Below, piece by piece: positions 18,652 to 27,081 of a stretch of 64,000 nucleotides of DNA. A program made the position numbers and the translations under genes. Below the pieces are notes generated by a model that saw only the letters and a program-made list of their open reading frames with translations, was not told where the DNA came from and did not search any database. The stretch is from an uncultured Pelagibacteraceae bacterium (GTDB lineage: Bacteria > Pseudomonadota > Alphaproteobacteria > Pelagibacterales > Pelagibacteraceae). Numbering within the stretch: the first letter of the stretch is position 1; each line of letters opens with the position of its first letter. The DNA lies in contig CACCJO010000001.1 in the NCBI GenBank assembly GCA_902546375.1, positions 1-64,000 of the forward strand, given 5' to 3'.

Positions 18652-18660
18652 TTATCCACA
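18652..18660 (+). other. Consensus DnaA box in the umuD upstream region
   Basis: TTATCCACA is an exact match to the strong DnaA box, in the 163-nt divergent intergenic region, preceded by an A+T-rich stretch. Only one copy is seen, with no array of further boxes, so it is not by itself an origin. It may be a regulatory DnaA site or chance. Confidence 0.3.
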
Positions 18661-18676
18661 AGCATACAAAATATAG

Positions 18677-18726
18677 TTTTGATGTTCACGTTTTGATTCA
18701 CTTTTGATTCAGTTACGGACTCAAAA
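18677..18726 (+). promoter_or_regulatory. umuDC operator/promoter: SOS-like box with phased direct repeats
   Basis: GTTCACGTTTTGATT (18684-18698) resembles GTTC-N7-GTTC and matches the recA upstream motif. TTTTGATTCA occurs twice exactly, 11 nt apart (18691-18700 and 18702-18711), with a third interrupted copy TTTTGATGTTCA at 18677-18688 and an inverted near-copy GACTCAAAAT at 18718-18727. A possible promoter overlaps it: -35 TTGATT (18704-18709), 17 nt, -10 TACAAC (18727-18732). Repressor binding here would block transcription. Confidence 0.5.
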
Positions 18727-18752
18727 TACAACCTCTTGCGTGCATTGTATAA

Positions 18753-19178
18753 ATGGGCTATAAATTAGAACAAAACAAGAACATGAAACTAACTATTCCC
18801 TATTATCTACATAAAGCTGGTGCTGGTTTCCCATCACCTGCCACTGATTATATCGAAGAAGATATCGATCTGAACATGCATTTAATCAAAAATGTTCCAG
18901 CCACTTTTATCATCAGAGTTCAGGGTAAATCCATGGTCGATGTTGGGATTAATGATGGAGATTTATTGGTTGTCGATAAAAGCTTGAAACCAAAAAATTT
19001 TTCAACGGTTATTGCAAATGTTCATGATGAGCTTGTGGTTAAAACTTTAGTTCAAGAAAGAGATAAAAAATTTCTATCATCTGGCTCTAAAGATTTTTCT
19101 AATAGAATTTTAATTAATGAAGAAGAAGATGTTTTTATTTGGGGGGTTGTGACTTATGTCATCCATTCTACGTACTAA
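18753..19178 (+). CDS. umuD: UmuD-like S24 self-cleaving subunit of DNA polymerase V
   Basis: 141 aa. With the start at 18753 the residue numbering falls on that of E. coli UmuD: cleavage bond A24-G25 (AGFPSPA), nucleophile S60 (GKSM) and general base K97 (VVKTL). That agreement supports this start over the in-frame Met at residue 11, although no clear ribosome site precedes either. RecA-stimulated cleavage would produce UmuD', which pairs with UmuC for translesion synthesis. It lacks a DNA-binding domain, so it is not LexA. It overlaps umuC by 23 nt. Confidence 0.95.
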   Translation: MGYKLEQNKNMKLTIPYYLHKAGAGFPSPATDYIEEDIDLNMHLIKNVPATFIIRVQGKSMVDVGINDGDLLVVDKSLKPKNFSTVIANVHDELVVKTLVQERDKKFLSSGSKDFSNRILINEEEDVFIWGVVTYVIHSTY

Positions 19179-20433
19179 AAAAATAGGCTTAGTTGATTGT
19201 AATTCTTTCTATGTTTCATGTGAAAGATTATTTAATCCAAAAATAAGAAAAAAACCTGTGGTTGTTTTATCCAATAATGATGGTTGTATCATTTCTAGAT
19301 CTAATGAAGCAAAAGCGCTGGGGATCAAGATGGGTGAGCCTTACTTTAAAGCAAAAGATATTATTGTAAAAAATAAAGTTGAAGTTTTTTCATCAAATTA
19401 CTCTTTGTATGGAGATTTATCTAGAAGGGTAATGAGAACTCTGAAAAGATTTAATACTGAAATAGAGGTATATTCAATTGATGAAGCATTCATAGATTTA
19501 TCTAATTTTCCAGATACTGAAGTTGAAAAAGTTGGAAGAGAAATTAGAGAAACAGTTTTACAATGGACTGGGATTCCAACTAGTATCGGTATCGCTAAAA
19601 CTAAAACTTTAAGTAAAGTTGCAAATCATATTGCAAAGAAAAAACAATCAGGAGTCACAAGTTTAATTGGCATTGAGAATTTAGATCCTATTTTAGAAAA
19701 AGTTGAAATTAATGATGTTTGGGGTGTTGGCAGACAACTTACGAAGTTTTATCAAAAGAATGGAATTTATAATGCAAAACAACTTAAGAATAAATCTAAT
19801 ACGTGGATCAAAAAATGTTCCAATGTTTTAAGTTCTAGAACTGCAATGGAACTTAGAGGAGTACCATGTATTGGTTTAGAGACAACACAAACAAAAAGGA
19901 AAAGCTGCGTCGTTTCGAGATCATTTGGAAAAAGAATCGAAAAGTTTCAAGAATTAAAGGAAGCGGTTGCAAATTATTGTTTGAATGCATCTGAAAAAAT
20001 TAGATCAGAGTCTTTAGTTGCAAAAGCAATTACAGTTTTTGTCAGAACTAGTCCTTTTCAAAGAGACTATGGTTATTATTCAAATGCAAAGACAATTGAT
20101 TTTCCAATTGCAACAAACAATAGTATTGAAACTGTTAAAACTGCAGTTTCGATTTTAGAGAGCATTTTCAAAAATGGATATCGATATCAGAAAGCAGGTG
20201 TTATGCTTACAGGACTACGTAACGACGATGGTAGAAAAAATTTATTTTCATCAGAAAAAGATGAAAAGATAAAAAGTTTGATGAGATCAATTGATAATAC
20301 TAATTATAGATATGGCAGATCCACTTTAAGTCTTGCGAGTGCAGGTATTCATAAAAAGTGGAATATGAGAAGGCAATATTCTTCTAAAATAGATACAGCT
20401 GATTTTTACTCCTTGCCTAAAATAAGAGTATAG
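19156..20433 (+). CDS. umuC: UmuC-like Y-family translesion DNA polymerase (Pol V catalytic subunit)
   Basis: 425 aa, normal UmuC length. Y-family signatures: GLVDCNSFYVSCERLF (metal Asp), VVVLSNNDGCIISRS, and YSIDEAFIDLS (catalytic SIDE). Then come TSIGIAKTKTLSKVANHIAKK, the thumb WGVGRQL, and the UmuC-type little-finger region. The start codon lies within the umuD 3' end, so the two are translationally coupled. It copies past lesions such as UV photoproducts, relevant for a surface-ocean cell. It ends 2 nt from the convergent gluconokinase gene. Confidence 0.97.
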   Translation: MSSILRTKKIGLVDCNSFYVSCERLFNPKIRKKPVVVLSNNDGCIISRSNEAKALGIKMGEPYFKAKDIIVKNKVEVFSSNYSLYGDLSRRVMRTLKRFNTEIEVYSIDEAFIDLSNFPDTEVEKVGREIRETVLQWTGIPTSIGIAKTKTLSKVANHIAKKKQSGVTSLIGIENLDPILEKVEINDVWGVGRQLTKFYQKNGIYNAKQLKNKSNTWIKKCSNVLSSRTAMELRGVPCIGLETTQTKRKSCVVSRSFGKRIEKFQELKEAVANYCLNASEKIRSESLVAKAITVFVRTSPFQRDYGYYSNAKTIDFPIATNNSIETVKTAVSILESIFKNGYRYQKAGVMLTGLRNDDGRKNLFSSEKDEKIKSLMRSIDNTNYRYGRSTLSLASAGIHKKWNMRRQYSSKIDTADFYSLPKIRV

Positions 20434-20435
20434 AA

Positions 20436-20936
20436 TTAAGATTTTTTATTAAGAAGACCAAATAATATTTTTTTTGTGATCAAAAAAACTTTGTTAATAT
20501 TTGTATTAGACTTAATAATAACAAGATCTTTTGAATACTCAAAAGTTTTGATTTGGTTATTTAATAGGGATATCGGGAAAAAATGGTTACGTTTCAAATT
20601 TCTAAGAAATAATTCTTTATTACTACATTTAAGATAAAGAAAATGGCAATTATCAAGCTTTTTTGAGAGTAATCTTCTGTAAGATTTTTTTAATGCTGAA
20701 CAAGAAACAACATAGTTCATTCTTTTATTTTTTTTTGATCTCAAAAAATAATTAATCCTACTAAGCCATGGTTTTCTATCTCTATATGTCAAAGTTTTTC
20801 CATAAGTCATTTTTTTTATATTCTTTTTAGAATGAAATTTATCTCCTTCTATATATTTAAAAAATTTTAAACGGTTAAATTTTTTTCCTATAGTGGACTT
20901 TCCACTTCCGGCTGGTCCAACTAAAAAAAAAAACAT
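20436..20936 (-). CDS. gntK: Gluconokinase
   Basis: 166 aa from the ATG at 20936, one base after the gnd stop; a longer reading from 20975 would overlap gnd and add 13 residues before the first beta strand. P-loop GPAGSGKST at residues 7-15, then YIEGDKFHSKKNIKKMTYG, RDRKPWL, VVSCSALKKSYRRLL and NHFFPISLLNNQIKTFE, all characteristic of GntK. It phosphorylates gluconate to 6-phosphogluconate, the substrate of the adjacent Gnd. The C-terminus is shorter and more Lys/Asn-rich than most homologues. Confidence 0.85.
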   Translation of the reverse strand: MFFFLVGPAGSGKSTIGKKFNRLKFFKYIEGDKFHSKKNIKKMTYGKTLTYRDRKPWLSRINYFLRSKKNKRMNYVVSCSALKKSYRRLLSKKLDNCHFLYLKCSNKELFLRNLKRNHFFPISLLNNQIKTFEYSKDLVIIKSNTNINKVFLITKKILFGLLNKKS

Positions 20937-20937
20937 A

Positions 20938-22245
20938 TCAATAAAATTTTTTAATCTTAATATTATGATTACCAAAAATATTTCTCATTTTTTGCACTAA
21001 TGAGAAAGAGCTAAAGTGGAATTTTTGATTATGAAATATCCATATACCTACTGATGCAAAAGTTGAAGGGTATAAATTATTAAAAGATAATTCTTTCAAC
21101 GTTATCAAAAGAATATTTATTTTTTTTTGTGAAAAAATCTTTTTATAGACAAAGCCTAAGTTAAATTCATTTTTTTTTATAAATGTTGAAAAATTTGATA
21201 ATAAACTTGACCTTATAATACTATTAAATTTCCAATTAAAAATTATGTTATTTAGATTAAGACCAAGTTTTTCTTTTTTGTTTATTCGATCCAATAAACC
21301 AAAACCCTGAATATAACTAAATTTAATAATTAAGATTAGAGATTCTGTTAAAGTTCTTGTACTAAGTTTAGAAATTTTATTATAAAAAGGTTTCGTAAAT
21401 TTATCAGATTTTGACAAATATCTAGCATCGACTGAAGCATATAAAATTTGGGCAGGAAATTTATACTTCATGCACATTTGTGCGGCCCATGCGCCAGTAT
21501 TATTATCCTCTACTTTATCAATTATGGCATTTAAGTTTGTTTTTTTTAAAATAACTTCTTTAAATATATTTAATAAATAAAAGTTGTTTAATCTTTTTTC
21601 TATAAATAGAATTTCTTTTAAGATTTTATTGTGAGAACATTTCATAAATTTCTTTAATATAAGATAATAATCAGCAAGACTTTGAAGTATTGCATATTCA
21701 ATTGAGTTGTGTATTATTTTAACGTAGTTTCCTGCCTGGGGTTTTTTCCCAACTAATTTGATTGACTTTTTTTTGTTTCCGGAAATATCTAGAAAAATAT
21801 TATTCAAACTTTTTAATTGGCTTTTTTTACAACTTAACATCAGAGAAGCTTTACCTTTTGCACCCTCAATACCACCGGAAAATCCTGGGTTTATATATGT
21901 AATTTTATTTTTTTTCAAATAATTATATCTCTGTAAGGTATCATCTGGATGATTGTTGCCTAAATCAATTAAGTATCTAATTTTTTTAAGAGACTTTAAG
22001 TTTTTTAAGAAAAATTTATCTACATTTTTTCCTGCGTTAATGGTCAAGATAACAATACTGTTTTTAGAGATATTTTCAGAAAATTTTTTTTTAAATTGAA
22101 TTTTATTTTTTTTCGAAAAATTTTTAAGTTTTAAAAAATCTTTATCCCAAACAGAAACTTTATATTTACAACTCAATAAATAATGAGCAAGATTTGCCCC
22201 TATGGAGCCTAATCCAACTATTATTAAATTATTATTCTTCATCAA
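20938..22245 (-). CDS. gnd: 6-phosphogluconate dehydrogenase (decarboxylating), divergent
   Basis: 435 aa. Rossmann motif GLGSIGANLA near residue 11; GFSGGIEGAKGKASLML (substrate loop); AGNYVKIIHNSIEY with K176, N180 and E183, corresponding to the catalytic Lys, Asn and Glu of known enzymes (K183, N187, E190, a constant shift of 7). The C-terminal domain has NNTGAWAAQ and PAQILYASVDARYLS. It converts 6-phosphogluconate to ribulose 5-phosphate, CO2 and NADPH. Somewhat shorter than the usual ~470 aa and quite divergent. Followed by gntK, with a gluconolactonase starting 33 nt away on the other strand. Confidence 0.88.
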   Translation of the reverse strand: MMKNNNLIIVGLGSIGANLAHYLLSCKYKVSVWDKDFLKLKNFSKKNKIQFKKKFSENISKNSIVILTINAGKNVDKFFLKNLKSLKKIRYLIDLGNNHPDDTLQRYNYLKKNKITYINPGFSGGIEGAKGKASLMLSCKKSQLKSLNNIFLDISGNKKKSIKLVGKKPQAGNYVKIIHNSIEYAILQSLADYYLILKKFMKCSHNKILKEILFIEKRLNNFYLLNIFKEVILKKTNLNAIIDKVEDNNTGAWAAQMCMKYKFPAQILYASVDARYLSKSDKFTKPFYNKISKLSTRTLTESLILIIKFSYIQGFGLLDRINKKEKLGLNLNNIIFNWKFNSIIRSSLLSNFSTFIKKNEFNLGFVYKKIFSQKKINILLITLKELSFNNLYPSTFASVGIWIFHNQKFHFSSFSLVQKMRNIFGNHNIKIKKFY

Positions 22246-22278
22246 AAAGAAAATTATATAATATATTGTTATTTATAA

Positions 22279-23157
22279 ATGAAAAAACTAATACATTCAA
22301 AACCAAATGTTTTAATCAAGTGTAACGCTTCATTGGCAGAGGGACCAATATGGAATCATCATACAAGAGAACTTACATTTGTCGACATATTAAAGAAAAA
22401 TATTTTTATTTATAAAGGTAAAAAAAGAATAAAAAAATTTAAGTCAAGAGAGATGATAAGCAATTTTTTACCAACAAAAAACAATTGTTGGATATCTTGT
22501 GGTAAAGATAAAGTATTCAAAATAAACATAGATAACAACAAAATTTTTTACAAAAAATTGATATCTATAAAACATAAAAAAGATAATAGATTTAATGATG
22601 CTTCAATAGATAGCGAAGGAAGACTATGGGCCTCAACAATGGATGAAAAAGAAGTTTCAAAATCTGGAAATTTATTTTTCTTTAAAAAGATAAACTCACC
22701 AAAAAAACTTTTAGGAAATTTTATTATAGGAAATGGTATTGATTGGAGTCCTTGTAAAAAAAAACTTTATTTTGTCGCTAGTGACAAACGAAAAATTTAT
22801 ATTTTTAATTATGAAAAAAGAGCTGGAAAGATAAGTAAGAAAAAGATATTTGCTCGTATACCTTCTCACAATGGAAAGCCTGATGGATTGTGTGTAGATA
22901 GTAAAGGTTTTGTATGGGTCGCTTGTTGGGATGGCGGCTGTATTATCAGATTTAAAATTAATGGCGAAATAGATCAAATAATCAAATTACCAATTTCAAG
23001 ACCTACTAGTATTTGTTTTGGTGGTAAAAACCTTAATACATTGTTTATAACCTCAGCAAAAAAAATTAATAAATTTAATAAAACTGAAAAAAATTCAGGA
23101 AATATCTTTTTTATAAAAACAAATGTTAAAGGTATTAAAACTAATTTTTATAGATAA
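22279..23157 (+). CDS. SMP-30/gluconolactonase-family lactonase
   Basis: 292 aa six-bladed propeller. Metal ligands E21 (LAEGPIW), N152 (GNGIDWSP) and D202 (PDGLCVD) and the substrate loop R104-N106 (RFNDASIDSEGRLWAS) are all present at family-typical spacing. C-terminal RPTSICFGGKNLNTLFITSA is also characteristic. It would hydrolyse a sugar lactone such as gluconolactone to the acid, the substrate for the adjacent gluconokinase. No signal peptide is evident, so the reaction should be cytoplasmic. Exact sugar specificity cannot be read from the sequence. Confidence 0.9.
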   Translation: MKKLIHSKPNVLIKCNASLAEGPIWNHHTRELTFVDILKKNIFIYKGKKRIKKFKSREMISNFLPTKNNCWISCGKDKVFKINIDNNKIFYKKLISIKHKKDNRFNDASIDSEGRLWASTMDEKEVSKSGNLFFFKKINSPKKLLGNFIIGNGIDWSPCKKKLYFVASDKRKIYIFNYEKRAGKISKKKIFARIPSHNGKPDGLCVDSKGFVWVACWDGGCIIRFKINGEIDQIIKLPISRPTSICFGGKNLNTLFITSAKKINKFNKTEKNSGNIFFIKTNVKGIKTNFYR

Positions 23158-23197
23158 AAAATTACTTTTAAATATTATTGTCAACTAATAATTAGAG

Positions 23198-24397
23198 CTA
23201 TTTAGTAAAATGACAATTAGGTTCAACCACTGTCCAAGAAGCTGAACCAAAAGGTCTTTTTCCAATTTTTAAATAATGATGAACTATATCCCACTGATAA
23301 CTATTAAGATTACTTTTATCTTGAGACCATTTTTTTAGTCTTTGAACATTTTCATGATCAGGAAATCTTGAAGCATAAGCGTATAACCATCCCCAGTTGC
23401 TGCTCGACCTACTATTAAGATCTTGTCTCTTATAATTTTTAGCAGGTCCTGGATGCTTCATGCTTTTTGCATACTTGAAAACGATTTCATTATTTTCAGT
23501 AAAATCTATAAAAAATTTAACAATGTTATGATAATTTTTACCTTTATGCTCATAATTCCAAACATTGTAACCTTGATTTTCAGCTAATATAGCAATGACG
23601 GCCAAAGCATTCATGGCTCTTGCTTGATAAAACATTGCCCTTCCACCCCTTCTTGTTTCTATAGGCATGCTTCCATCTTTTCTTTGATATCTTATGGCTG
23701 CTTCAAAATTTTTAAATGCGGTTCTAAATAACTTACTGTCGTTAAGCAAAATTCCCAATTGCATATGACTCACTGCAGATGATAGAGCATGATTATGGGC
23801 TCTTTTAGGAGTACCGTTTGCACCTGATCCAACTTTATAATTAGAATATTCGTACATTAAATGTTTATTTTTTCTGACAATCCTTTTAAACCAATCTTTG
23901 ATTATTTTGTCCTCAGACTTTGAAATAACTATTACTTGTTTAGCAAACGAATAAGCTGCCATCATTGGTGAAGCTATATATAAATTTACGGTTAAAGTAT
24001 CATTCCAATGTCTTCCTTCTCCATCTGAGGGCCCAGTTCTTTTTGCAGCATCAGCTTTTGCCCATTCTAAAATTACTCTTTTAACATTTTGACACGCTTC
24101 TACATTTCCACTACCACAAGGAAAGCTAAAATCCTCAAATTTACTAAGGGCGTAATCAAATCTATTATCAAGTCCATATCCAGAGGGTGCTTCGACTTTC
24201 AATACTGGTAAAACATAGTTTTTATCTGGACTTACATATAAATCTTTTATGCATCCTTTTTTGTCTTTTTGAATTTGAAAAATAATTTCTGGCTTATTAA
24301 TTATTGCTTTTTTTTTTATATCTTTAAAATCACTTTTTGAGATGTTGGTAATAATAAAAGACAATAAAATTAAAAAAGTAATCTTTTTAAGTATCAT
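23198..24397 (-). CDS. Secreted alginate lyase-family protein (PL5/AlgL-like)
   Basis: 399 aa with a signal peptide (about residues 1-22). The alpha-barrel lyase domain includes RAHNHALSSAVSHMQLG, DGSMPIETRRGGRAMFYQARAMNALAVIAILAE and a W-rich C-terminus. N202, H203, R250 and Y257 match the catalytic set Asn191/His192/Arg239/Tyr246 of lyase A1-III with a constant offset of 11, so activity is plausible. The substrate could be alginate or another uronate polymer, or an envelope polysaccharide in the periplasm. Its ATG overlaps the ppc stop (ATGA), so it is translated with ppc. No other alginate-metabolism gene is nearby. Confidence 0.8.
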   Translation of the reverse strand: MILKKITFLILLSFIITNISKSDFKDIKKKAIINKPEIIFQIQKDKKGCIKDLYVSPDKNYVLPVLKVEAPSGYGLDNRFDYALSKFEDFSFPCGSGNVEACQNVKRVILEWAKADAAKRTGPSDGEGRHWNDTLTVNLYIASPMMAAYSFAKQVIVISKSEDKIIKDWFKRIVRKNKHLMYEYSNYKVGSGANGTPKRAHNHALSSAVSHMQLGILLNDSKLFRTAFKNFEAAIRYQRKDGSMPIETRRGGRAMFYQARAMNALAVIAILAENQGYNVWNYEHKGKNYHNIVKFFIDFTENNEIVFKYAKSMKHPGPAKNYKRQDLNSRSSSNWGWLYAYASRFPDHENVQRLKKWSQDKSNLNSYQWDIVHHYLKIGKRPFGSASWTVVEPNCHFTK

Positions 24398-27081
24398 CCA
24401 GTATTTTTCATGGCTGCAGAAATACCTGCGATAGAAGTCAGCAAAGCGTCCTCTAAATATTTTCTATTTTTTTTATCTTTTTTCTTTTTTAATTTGTAAA
24501 TAACTATTGGCTGAATAATATTTAAAACCTCAGAGTAAATATTTCTTGCTAATACCTTAGATCTAAATTCCTTCCTTATCTTCAAAATTTCTTTAGGGGT
24601 AATTTTTTTATTTAATTCCTTTATTGTATCAAATTGAAATCTTAGTTTTTGTCCAACTCTTTGAAGTTTTTTGTCAGCAAGAAACTCCTCATAAATTTTT
24701 GAAATTTCTGGATCAGCTTTAGAAATTACCATATCAAGCATATCAAGCATTGAATTAAAAAAAGGCCAATTTTTTTCCATATCATATAAAGTTTTTCTAA
24801 ATTGTTTAATATAAGAGTATCTTAATGCTTCTGCGCTTCCCAACCATGCGGGAAGCATTAATCTGATCTGTGTCCACGCAAATACCCAAGGTATTGCCCT
24901 TAAGCTTTTTATATTATCAACATTTTTTCTTTTTGATGGTCTTGAACCAATGGATAATTTACCAAGTGCTTTATGAGGAGTGACAGTCCTAAAATACTGA
25001 ATAAAATCTGAACTTTGATTTATATTTTTTCTATAAGAATTTTTAGAAATGTCAGACATTTTTTCAATTAGATCTCTCCAATTTTTTTTAGGAATTGGTG
25101 GGGGATTTAATGTAGCCTCTGTAACAGCACCAATGTAACTACATAAATTATAATTAGCTAAAGGTTCATAACCATACTTTTGTTGAATCACTTCACCTTG
25201 ATCAGTAATTCTAATATTGCCATTAACTGAATTTGGAGGTTGTGATCTTAAAGTAGCCTGTATCGGACCTCCTCCTCTACCGGCAGATCCACCTCTGCCG
25301 TGAAAGAAGGTTACTTTAATCTTAAATTTTTTTGCTAATTTTATTATTTCTTCTTGTGCTTTATATTGATGCCAACTAGCACATATTTTTCCAGCGTCCT
25401 TACTTGAGTCTGAGTATCCAATCATTACCTCCTGTTCATGATTGATCAGTTTTCTATACCATTTTTGTGAGAACAAGGTTTCCATTATAGATTTTGCATT
25501 GATAAGATCATCTAAAGTTTCAAATAAAGGAACCACTCTTAATTTGTTTTTTATATTTGCCTCTTTTTGTAAGAAAGATACTGATAAAATATCTGAAGCA
25601 GAGGTAGTCATAGATATTACATATGCACCTAAACACTCTGGTGGCTCTTTAGATAACGTATTAAAAGTTGTCCATACTTCCTTGTTTTCTTTATTTTTAA
25701 ATTGAAAATTTCTAATTTTATTAGATTTAGAAGTTATAAATTTCTTTAAAAATTTTATTTTTTCTTTCTCAGTAAAATTTGAATAATTTTTTTTATACTT
25801 CGTCCTAACAAACTCAGATATCAATTGTTTATGTCTTGCAGACTCTTGTCTGATATCTAATCTAGCTAAATTAATCCCAAAACATTTTGCACGCCTCATT
25901 AAATCTAACAATTCACCGCTAGCAATATTCTCATTTTGATTTTGCTCTAATGACTCTCTTACAACTCTTAAAGGTTTAAGAATTTCTTCTCGAGAACTTA
26001 ATAATTTTTTTTGATCTAACGGCTTATTATGCACCAAATGTTGTTCAATAGATCTATGGGTAATTCTCATTTTGTCTCTCAAAGGTCTTAAAAAAACTCT
26101 ATAAGGCTCAAATGATTGACCAACTTTACTTAAGATTTTTTTTGAAGCCTTTTCCATAGAATAGGATCTTATTATTTTAGTAAGAGCTTTTTCATATAAT
26201 TTAGCTGCTTCCCATCTAGAAAGTAAAATTACTTTTCTTGTGACTTCAGAAGTAACATTAGGATTACCATCTCGATCACCACCCATCCATGAACCAAAAA
26301 CAATAGGATTAAAATTTTTTGGTAAATTTTTACCCATATTTTTTACAAATATAGAATTTAATTTTCTGTAAACTTTTGGAACAGTGTCCCACAGACTATC
26401 TTCAATGATGGCTAATCCCCATCTAGCCTCATCAAATGGTGAGGGTTTAAATCTTTTAAGATCATCCGTATTCCAAATAATCGTTAACTCATCGTAAAGA
26501 TTTTTATCGAGAACTTTTAATTTTGAGGGAAAATTTTTAAACAATTCTCGTTCCTCAAGTATCTCTATAATTTTGTGATATTTTTGAATTAAAGTTCTTC
26601 TTTTTACTTCTGTCGGATGAGCTGTTAAAACAATACCTATATTAAGATTTTTAGCTAAATCATAAATCTTATTGTCTGAAATATTTTTTTTTCTAAACAA
26701 GTCTTCAAAAATTTCCTCAATAAATAAATTTTTTTTGTTTGATTTTTTCTTATTATTTTCATTTTCATTTATACTTCTAGAGGCATCAACTAGCTCGGCT
26801 AAATTCATAAAATTCATAAAATGTGAAAATGCTCGGGTTAATTTAAAAGTATTTTTAGGATCAAGTTTTTTGATGGCGTTAATTACATCATTATTTAGTT
26901 TTTTTGAATTAGGATTGGCTTTATTAGCTTTTGATAATTTTCTAACTTTTTCAACTAAATTAAAAAACTTTTGTCCATCTTGTGCCCTTATTACCTGCCC
27001 TAATATGTTTCCTAAGTATCTGACATCCTCTCTTAAAAGTTTTGTAGGAATTCTCTCATAATAAAGATCTTTTTTTTTCAT
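24394..27081 (-). CDS. ppc: Phosphoenolpyruvate carboxylase
   Basis: Anaplerotic enzyme making oxaloacetate from PEP and bicarbonate. 895 aa, full length, with the catalytic His in LTAHPTEVKRRTL, GSWMGGDRDGNP, VMIGYSDSSKDAG, FHGRGGSAGRGGGP, ITDQGEVIQQKY and RAIPWVFAWTQIR, and a C-terminal end AAMKNTG like other PEPCs. It lies between the glycosyltransferase 2 gene (4-nt overlap) and the alginate-lyase-like gene (4-nt overlap). Confidence 0.97.
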   Translation of the reverse strand: MKKKDLYYERIPTKLLREDVRYLGNILGQVIRAQDGQKFFNLVEKVRKLSKANKANPNSKKLNNDVINAIKKLDPKNTFKLTRAFSHFMNFMNLAELVDASRSINENENNKKKSNKKNLFIEEIFEDLFRKKNISDNKIYDLAKNLNIGIVLTAHPTEVKRRTLIQKYHKIIEILEERELFKNFPSKLKVLDKNLYDELTIIWNTDDLKRFKPSPFDEARWGLAIIEDSLWDTVPKVYRKLNSIFVKNMGKNLPKNFNPIVFGSWMGGDRDGNPNVTSEVTRKVILLSRWEAAKLYEKALTKIIRSYSMEKASKKILSKVGQSFEPYRVFLRPLRDKMRITHRSIEQHLVHNKPLDQKKLLSSREEILKPLRVVRESLEQNQNENIASGELLDLMRRAKCFGINLARLDIRQESARHKQLISEFVRTKYKKNYSNFTEKEKIKFLKKFITSKSNKIRNFQFKNKENKEVWTTFNTLSKEPPECLGAYVISMTTSASDILSVSFLQKEANIKNKLRVVPLFETLDDLINAKSIMETLFSQKWYRKLINHEQEVMIGYSDSSKDAGKICASWHQYKAQEEIIKLAKKFKIKVTFFHGRGGSAGRGGGPIQATLRSQPPNSVNGNIRITDQGEVIQQKYGYEPLANYNLCSYIGAVTEATLNPPPIPKKNWRDLIEKMSDISKNSYRKNINQSSDFIQYFRTVTPHKALGKLSIGSRPSKRKNVDNIKSLRAIPWVFAWTQIRLMLPAWLGSAEALRYSYIKQFRKTLYDMEKNWPFFNSMLDMLDMVISKADPEISKIYEEFLADKKLQRVGQKLRFQFDTIKELNKKITPKEILKIRKEFRSKVLARNIYSEVLNIIQPIVIYKLKKKKDKKNRKYLEDALLTSIAGISAAMKNTG

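Noticed and set aside
18600..18752. Replication origin in the A+T-rich gap with a DnaA box
   Set aside because: Only one exact DnaA box and no neighbouring dnaA, gidA or parAB genes; insufficient for an oriC call.
18783..18785. Alternative UmuD start at the internal Met (residue 11)
   Set aside because: Starting at 18753 puts A24-G25, S60 and K97 at exactly the E. coli UmuD positions, which is unlikely by chance.
20937..20975. Longer gluconokinase reading from 20975
   Set aside because: It would run into the gnd coding end and add residues ahead of the first beta strand; the ATG at 20936 directly after the gnd stop gives the family-typical start.
20436..23157. Genomic island with mobile-element borders
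   Set aside because: No integrase, transposase, direct repeats or tRNA at its ends were seen; only the gene content hints at variability.
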